64,000 nt of DNA. It comes from Ashinkailepas kermadecensis (lineage: Eukaryota; Arthropoda; Thecostraca; Neolepadidae). The notes beneath the pieces were generated by a model, which worked only from the letters and a program-made list of their open reading frames with translations, ran no database searches and had not been told where the DNA came from. The stretch lies in the NCBI GenBank assembly GCA_034440615.1, contig JAOTOM010002653.1, positions 1-64,000 on the forward strand. Reading direction: 5' to 3'. The position numbers and the translations under genes are program-made. Shown here in pieces: positions 58,813 through 64,000 of this stretch. Every line of letters starts with the position of its first letter. Within the stretch, counting starts at the first letter, position 1.

Positions 58813-59012
58813 TACTTCTTCCGGGACAATTTGTAAAGCCAATGGAAATAGAGTTTATTTCAGGTGATTCATGACCTCGAACTGGTTCCAAATCACATTT
58901 TGTTCGCTACATTCCTCACGACTTGAAAAGTATGTTCCATTTGAAGTTGTATTTACTTCCTTTCATCGACGCCTTGGATCAACAATTTGAACACATTGTT
59001 CTGGAGTACCAG
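58660..59012 (+). pseudogene. Conserved unknown coding remnant running out of the right arm
   Basis: An open frame begins MSFNDVKLPSRSFMLYSQYC, then LVEGFTRQAEVQTFRSIDLY, then NPVKSENHPKIYFFRDNL and a stop at 58836. After a frame shift, SHFVRYIPHDLKSMFHLKLY and LLPFIDALDQQFEHIVLEYQ lead to a perfect-looking donor (CAG then GTAAGA at 59013). The left arm encodes the same protein on the minus strand from the ATG at 57503 (MSFNDVKLASRSFMLYSQFW), with many conservative changes. Sequence kept in two arms supports a true protein origin. The family is not recognised. Confidence 0.5.
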
Positions 59013-59372
59013 GTAAGAAAAGAATCACCTGAACGTTACCAACATCATCAGTGTCAGATGTCAAAACTAAAGCTAATGCATTGCCAGAACTGAGGAGTTG
59101 CTCTCCAAAATCCACTGAGAAAGGTCAAGATTTGCAAACACATCGGCATGCAAGTAAGTCATTACCTTTAATTACCAGGTGGGGTCTAACCCGAGGACTC
59201 GAGAGCAATTTTCAAGCCAAAGGGTTAAGATGGTGGTGAAAAATTAAGGTGGGTCCATATCCCACTGACCCCAGCGGTGGCTACACCCATGTCAACATGC
59301 AAGAACACTTTTTGTGGGGGATGCCACCTGTCTCTGGTGTGCCAGAATATAGTCCAGCAGACATGTGGGAGA

Positions 59373-59412
59373 TTAACCCTCGCCGGGCCGACCGGTAAGT
59401 CCTCCTCTGCCG
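59373..59412 (-). mobile_element. Solitary 3'-type end of a TTAA element
   Basis: TTAA (59373-59376) is followed by CCCTCGCCGGGCC. GCCGGG recurs exactly 27 nt further on, the spacing seen in complete TTAA elements nearby. The opposite end was not found. The element may be truncated or split by the insertion at 59767. Confidence 0.55.
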
Positions 59413-59766
59413 GGTCAGAACCGTGATGGGCTCTTGAAAGCCACCTCCCCCACTATCTTCCGATCTACATAAGCTAATAAAAATGGAGAAAAAAACCTGT
59501 TGAAAATATCTGGCCATGGAGAGACAGAGAGACACAAACCTTGCATTTGAATTTGAACCGATAATGAGCTCACCAGAGGTCATAATTGAGATTGATCACA
59601 GTAAAAAGGAACAAAACAGGATGGGCAGGTCAGGTCAAACTCAGGCTCGAAAGCCAGCTTTCGAAGAATGCTTGTTGGTGACGCGGGTAGATGTTATTGG
59701 CAAGCTAATATAGCCTAGATCTCATCACAGCTTATTTTTTTTTCATCTTCGGCCATGCTGAAGTCC

Positions 59767-60596
59767 TCAACCCGCGCCGTCTCGGGAGGGGGTTGATACC
59801 CCCCCCTAATGTTTTCCGCGGATAGTGAAAGAACGGCGCGTGGCAGCGCGCCGAAATTTGGCATACCTTTTTCCACATCAATTTGGCATGTTGTGTCAAA
59901 ATTTTGATGTTAAGTCATTTAGGGTCAACGAGTTAGTCAAATTCAAGTGAGGTCACCTCCAGAAATGTTCAACCAGTCGTCACGCTTTAACGGATAGATA
60001 TTTTAATGAAACTTTCAGCGTTTCGCTATCATTAGGGACGAAACAAAACACACCAGAGGATTTTTTCCCATTTTTTTATTACTTATTAGTCTTGCATATT
60101 TGCCCATAACAGCTAAAATCGAAGGTTTTGGCTAAAGTAAGCATTTTGTATCAGAGTAAGTTGACTTCGAGCAACGTTTTTCTGTCCACTCTACCCATCA
60201 GAAAAAGAAAAATTATAGAAAATTCAAAACTCTAAATTTTGACATTTGAAAACAAATAAAATGTTGATTTTTGGGTGGGTAAAAATGTTAGGGCCATGGT
60301 CGATTTCGCCTTCCTTTTCTGATTCCAAATATTTTTTTTTCAAATCTCCCCCAAAACGAACTCCCCATAGCCAAAAACATGATGTAAGTCGTGAAAACTT
60401 AGGACCACTAGTGACGTCACTTTTGGGGGATACAATTTTGGGGGTGGTGTGTGGCCCTATTCGTCGAGCGCTTTCTGATGACACCTCTTTCTTTTTCGTG
60501 TGACGCTTAGTTTGGAGATTATATGGGGGGTTTGTATCAACCCGCCCCCCCCGAGACGGGGTGTGAGGATATGATGGGAAAGACGGGGAGGGTTAA
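59767..60596 (+). mobile_element. TTAA-flanked piggyBac-type MITE, full length
   Basis: The left flank is TCAA (59767-59770, a mutated TTAA) then CCCGCGCCGTCT and a ..CGGGAGGGGGTTGATACCCC hairpin. The right end in reverse is TTAA (60593-60596), CCCTCCCCGTCT, a spacer, a second CCGTCT exactly 27 nt on, then CGGGGG..GTTGATAC. Size 830 bp. The interior matches the truncated copy at 1548-2256. No ORF beyond 86 codons. Confidence 0.85.
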
Positions 60597-60757
60597 AGGT
60601 CATAATAGTTCAACCCAGTGATATGACCTCTATCTTGGGTAAGGCCTGGAAAGTGTGGATATGTATGTATCGGGTCCTTTCCACAGAACCATTAAAACAA
60701 AATGTCTATCTGATAGCCGAAAATTATTAGGTCAGATCCGGTCACGCTGTATGGTCA

Positions 60758-60895
60758 GGTGAAGTAAGTTGAAGCTTGAATATCTGCGGTACATCATATG
60801 TGTAGTATGTAAATTGTGTTCCAAGAAGAACTGAATAATACTGAAACATCTTTATAAACTATCCAGCTTCTGGCCTCGCGACCTGACCTTCATCA
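60758..60895 (+). repeat. Dispersed repeat, copy 2
   Basis: It aligns with 37180-37330 (aagttgaagcttgaat, gtgttccaagaa, aaacatctttataaact, cctcgcgacctgac). Confidence 0.7.
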
Positions 60896-61557
60896 CGTCA
60901 TGTGCTTTCATGAATTTGTTTGTGTTCCTCTTCAGCCACAGCTCCATGAATTTTTCAAAAGTGAGGAAACTTTGGAGGGGCGGCATGTGGCAGGTACGGA
61001 TCCAGGAATATCCACAATTGCACTACGCCAGAGGGACGCATATGGATATGTCAGTGGTCAGATAGATCGGTAGATGTGTGGACATGTCGAGATTACGCAA
61101 TGCAGTGCAGTGCAGACGTGCAGACGATAGTGCCGTGGTAGATACTCCACTTAAATATCTAAACATATGCATGAAAACAAAACGGTGTGCAGAACCAACC
61201 GAGAGAGCGCTGGATGTAGCTGCAAGGTGGTGAAGGGGTCGGGCTGGGTTACGTTCTGATTGTCATTTGACCAGCTAGAACGAGCTCAGATGGGCTTAGA
61301 CTGCATCTGAACGGCTGAGTAAAGTGGCTCACACGAGGACACGAAGTGCTTCCCTGGGTTCCCGAAAGCTATGGAAATAGGCGATGTCCCTCTAGCCAGC
61401 CGCGACTCGTGGTGGTGAGGCCGGCTCGATCCTGGAACATCCGGATTGCTGCAGCCCTGCATCACTTACGCTGTGCACGTGCCCCGAGTAAATGGGACGG
61501 CCGGAAGAGCTTAGTGAAGCAGCCACCAGCAATTCCTCCGGGACGGCAGCCAGTCTT
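60896..61557. other. No feature recognised
   Basis: A 103-codon ORF (61346-61657) runs into the SINE and has no motif. Confidence 0.5.
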
Positions 61558-61573
61558 CAAATGTCGCGACAAC

Positions 61574-61753
61574 GGTAAGATGCCCGTCTTACAATCGAAA
61601 GGTTGGGGGTTCGAGTCTCACCTGTCGCTTCTCTTCGCCCGCGACCAATCGGCGTGAGAGATTGGCGACGCTATATGACTTAACGGTCGACGTGTCGTAA
61701 AACCAATAACCAACCAATAACCAACCAAAACCAACCAAAACCAATAACCAAAA
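61574..61753 (+). mobile_element. tRNA-derived SINE with 16-bp target-site duplication, 5'-truncated
   Basis: The 16-bp word caaatgtcgcgacaac occurs exactly at 61558-61573 and 61754-61769. Between them the element begins ggtaagatgcccgtcttac (anticodon-side of a tRNA), has a clear box B GGTTCGAGTCTC (61611 region preceded by ggggg), the body gcgaccaatcggcgtgagag, and a tail of ccaataaccaa units. Box A is lost. The body equals that of the minus-strand copy at 18326-18431. Confidence 0.92.
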
Positions 61754-61769
61754 CAAATGTCGCGACAAC

Positions 61770-62479
61770 CGTATGACAAACGTTTCAAGAAAAACATTCA
61801 ATGACAATGTTTTCGTATGTCTAAGTCGATGGCGGTGGCAACAGATAGATAGCGCTGACGACATGGAGACACGGACGCGTTGATGATTTCCTTCAGAAAC
61901 CTCCCGACATGATGCATGGTCAAGCACCACAGTGGCAAGCTAATCACAACATTTTCCCTGTTTGGGCATAACACGGTTTCAAGTTTTCAAATGCGTTCCA
62001 ATCCGTATTCGTATGAATCAATTGGCTGCGCATGTATATCCGTACCGGATAGAGATGTGATTCCTTTATCCGAACGTTATCAAATATGTTTCCAGTGACA
62101 TACACCAATAGCTGAAACCTGATTTTAAACGGATGCAGCTTGATTAAAATTGATTTACTTCCAGTGGCAATATCGGCTAAGGTAACAAAATGCTTCATTT
62201 TCATGCATATTTCTGGAGCAATTCTCCGTCCTCGGTGTAAAATGATTAAGCTGCAGTTTATGTGATAGCTTCAGCGCGCAGCTTAGCCAAGAGAACCCGA
62301 GTGCCGCCACTTGTCAGCCCGGCATTGATCGGGCTCCTCTGCCACAATCCATTTACAGCAAGCATCTAACCCTGCCTATCTCGAGGAAGGCTGGGCCGAC
62401 CTCAAGCATGCACACCGCAATCGATGGCGCTGTGACGTGCGATCTCAGAGAACAAGAGAAATTGCTTCTTAGGTGCGTA
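61770..62479. other. No feature recognised
   Basis: Short ORFs only. Confidence 0.5.
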
Positions 62480-63339
62480 TTAACCCTCGCCAGTATAGGG
62501 GGGGGGGGGTGCAACCCCCCTAAGGTTTTTGTGTATTCCTTCCAAACCGATGAACGGATCGCTCTGAGATTTTCAGTACCCTCTGGGGAAACCTTTTGAC
62601 GACTTTTGGTGAACTTTTTTGGGAGGTCATGTCAGGTCACGGAGTTATGAGGTCATAAAGGGGAGCACCTCCGACCAGTTTTCAACAAATACGTGATTAT
62701 CGCACCTAAACATGACATTGTTGCCTACATCGACTGGTATTATGTGTTTTGTTATGTGTTGGGTTCCCATTGAAAAGTAATGTTCCAAAAATCGGTGACA
62801 TCGGTTGACCTCGGTTGACCTCGTTTGACCTTTCGACCTTTTTTTAACTGACCTACGTTAATTTTTCGTGCTGAATTCGAATTCAGCGTCCATTTTTACC
62901 CTAGGGAACTTTAAACTTCGAAATTGGAACCACTTTTCAAAAAGTTGGATATTTGGGGTCACGGCTTTGACCTCATTTGGTGCATGACATATTGGTCCGA
63001 TCACATCGTGTGACATGTCGTTATGTTCGCAAGGTCCCAATAAACATATTTCCGGCCATTTCGTGCATATTTAGACAGTAGTTTCGATATAACTGACGAT
63101 TTTCTTAGGAAAATAAAAAATATATATATTTTAGACATTTTACCTGATCTGGAAGGTCAACCATTGACCTTAGAAGGTCATACTGAATTCCAATCGCGAG
63201 ATCTCGGCCAGATCTATAACTTTGGTCTTTGGTTCGTTTTCGTAACATGCACGGTTTCGAATCGCCAGGGGGAGGGTCGTACCCCCCCTCCCCCTATACG
63301 ACCGAAGGTGGTAAAATGCCGAATACTTGCGAGGGTTAA
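62480..63339 (+). mobile_element. TTAA-flanked piggyBac-type MITE, full length
   Basis: TTAA at 62480-62483 and 63336-63339. The 5' end is CCCTCGCCAGTAT directly followed by AGGGGG and a GTGCAACCCCCC hairpin. The 3' end in reverse is CCCTCGCAAGTAT, a spacer ending in a second GTAT exactly 27 nt on, then AGGGGGAGGG and a GTACGACCC hairpin. Size 860 bp. The interior contains many TGACCT/AGGTCA words and no transposase. Confidence 0.87.
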
Positions 63340-63666
63340 GGCCGCGCGGCGGACGCCGAGCAGCAGAGCCGCCGCCGCGGCGTGGAGGGTTGGCGCCACG
63401 CCGCACCCACGTGACAGGCATTGCGGCACATTTCAAGTCATAACTCAGCCATTTGCATTGATAATTGCTTACATTTGGCACACACATTCTTCATAGGCAT
63501 TTATTGAACAATCTGTTTCATTTCGTTTCAACATTTTAAATCGAACTCCGAGGGTGCTTTTCTATCAATGTTTTTAGTTCCTTTTTAGACATAAAATATC
63601 TACATTGGTCTGGTTTCTATGACAGTGTATGAGCAGCGATGCGATTATGTCAACAATCGGCAAACA

Positions 63667-63785
63667 CGACGTCACTCTGACGTCACTCGGACCTGACCTA
63701 TTGGTTACCTGCCGTAACCAATAGGGCACAACCATACCTGCCGTTTTGGTTCTGTGGCAAAAGGCGTCGATTTGATCACGTGACA
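63667..63785. promoter_or_regulatory. Promoter-like cluster: CRE pair, inverted CCAAT hairpin, E-box
   Basis: CGACGTCA (63667-63674) and TGACGTCA (63678-63685) are followed by CCTATTGGTTAC, a 5-nt loop and its exact complement (63697-63725), which places a CCAAT box on each strand. A CACGTG word follows at about 63777. No gene recognised up to the window edge. The start of one may lie beyond it. Confidence 0.4.
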
Positions 63786-64000
63786 GCTATTACAAATTTG
63801 GTGGAGATAGCTCAACGCGTTTTCAGACCATCAGAAATATCCACCAGCTGGCAGATTTTTACCCCGTCCCCGATCAATGTCGGTTTAGTGAACCAGATCC
63901 CAAGACATGGCTTTGTCTTCTAGACGAGAAGAGCTCGATTGCTGTATCATTTGGAAAACAAACCTGCCACTCGCCATGCTTCGAGACTAGTGTACTCTTG

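Overview
The window looks like gene-poor, repeat-rich nuclear DNA of an invertebrate, most likely an arthropod. The reasons are split coding exons with GT-AG borders, tRNA-derived SINEs, mariner, Merlin-like and non-LTR retrotransposon fragments, very long (TA)n tracts, many minisatellites, and a chloride-channel fragment that closely resembles the insect ClC-a protein. Nothing in it looks bacterial, organellar or viral. The species cannot be told from the sequence.

Only one host gene is supported with confidence: two exons of a ClC-2/ClC-a type chloride channel on the minus strand (35058-35186, then 30314-30447). They join in frame across a 4.6 kb intron made almost entirely of tandem repeats. 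No neighbouring exon was found on either side.

Layout. 0-7 kb: non-LTR fragments, a truncated TTAA element, two minisatellites and a SINE. 7-26 kb: mostly unrecognised DNA with minisatellites, a mariner remnant inside a (TA)n tract, GC-rich patches with CRE palindromes, a SINE, and a three-copy dispersed repeat of which two copies are in tandem. 26.9-30.0 kb: an inverted duplication with 1.3-1.4 kb arms. 30-35 kb: the ClC exons and intron. 36-45 kb: TTAA elements, a Merlin-type transposase remnant, a second copy of the 32 kb repeat and a nest of small elements. 45.8-50.8 kb: an AT-rich block with a decayed CR1/L2-like retrotransposon. 51-55 kb: a ~195 bp tandem repeat, a homopolymer-dominated tract of doubtful quality, and a 15 bp minisatellite. 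55-64 kb: a SINE, a second inverted duplication, three TTAA elements or ends, another SINE with clear target-site duplications, and a promoter-like cluster.

The most striking pattern is a group of TTAA-flanked elements with unrelated interiors. Their 3' ends carry an extra 27 nt, relative to the 5' ends, between a ~13 nt terminal repeat and a G-run/C-run hairpin. Exactly 27 nt is seen in five ends from four families. This matches the asymmetric end design known for piggyBac. Other points of interest are a single 13 bp word in one repeat copy that is expanded to about 65 units in its paralogue, minisatellites whose units are self-complementary, three paired-CRE sites, and two SINE copies that each lack what the other keeps. 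All alignments here were made by eye, so identities and edges are approximate.
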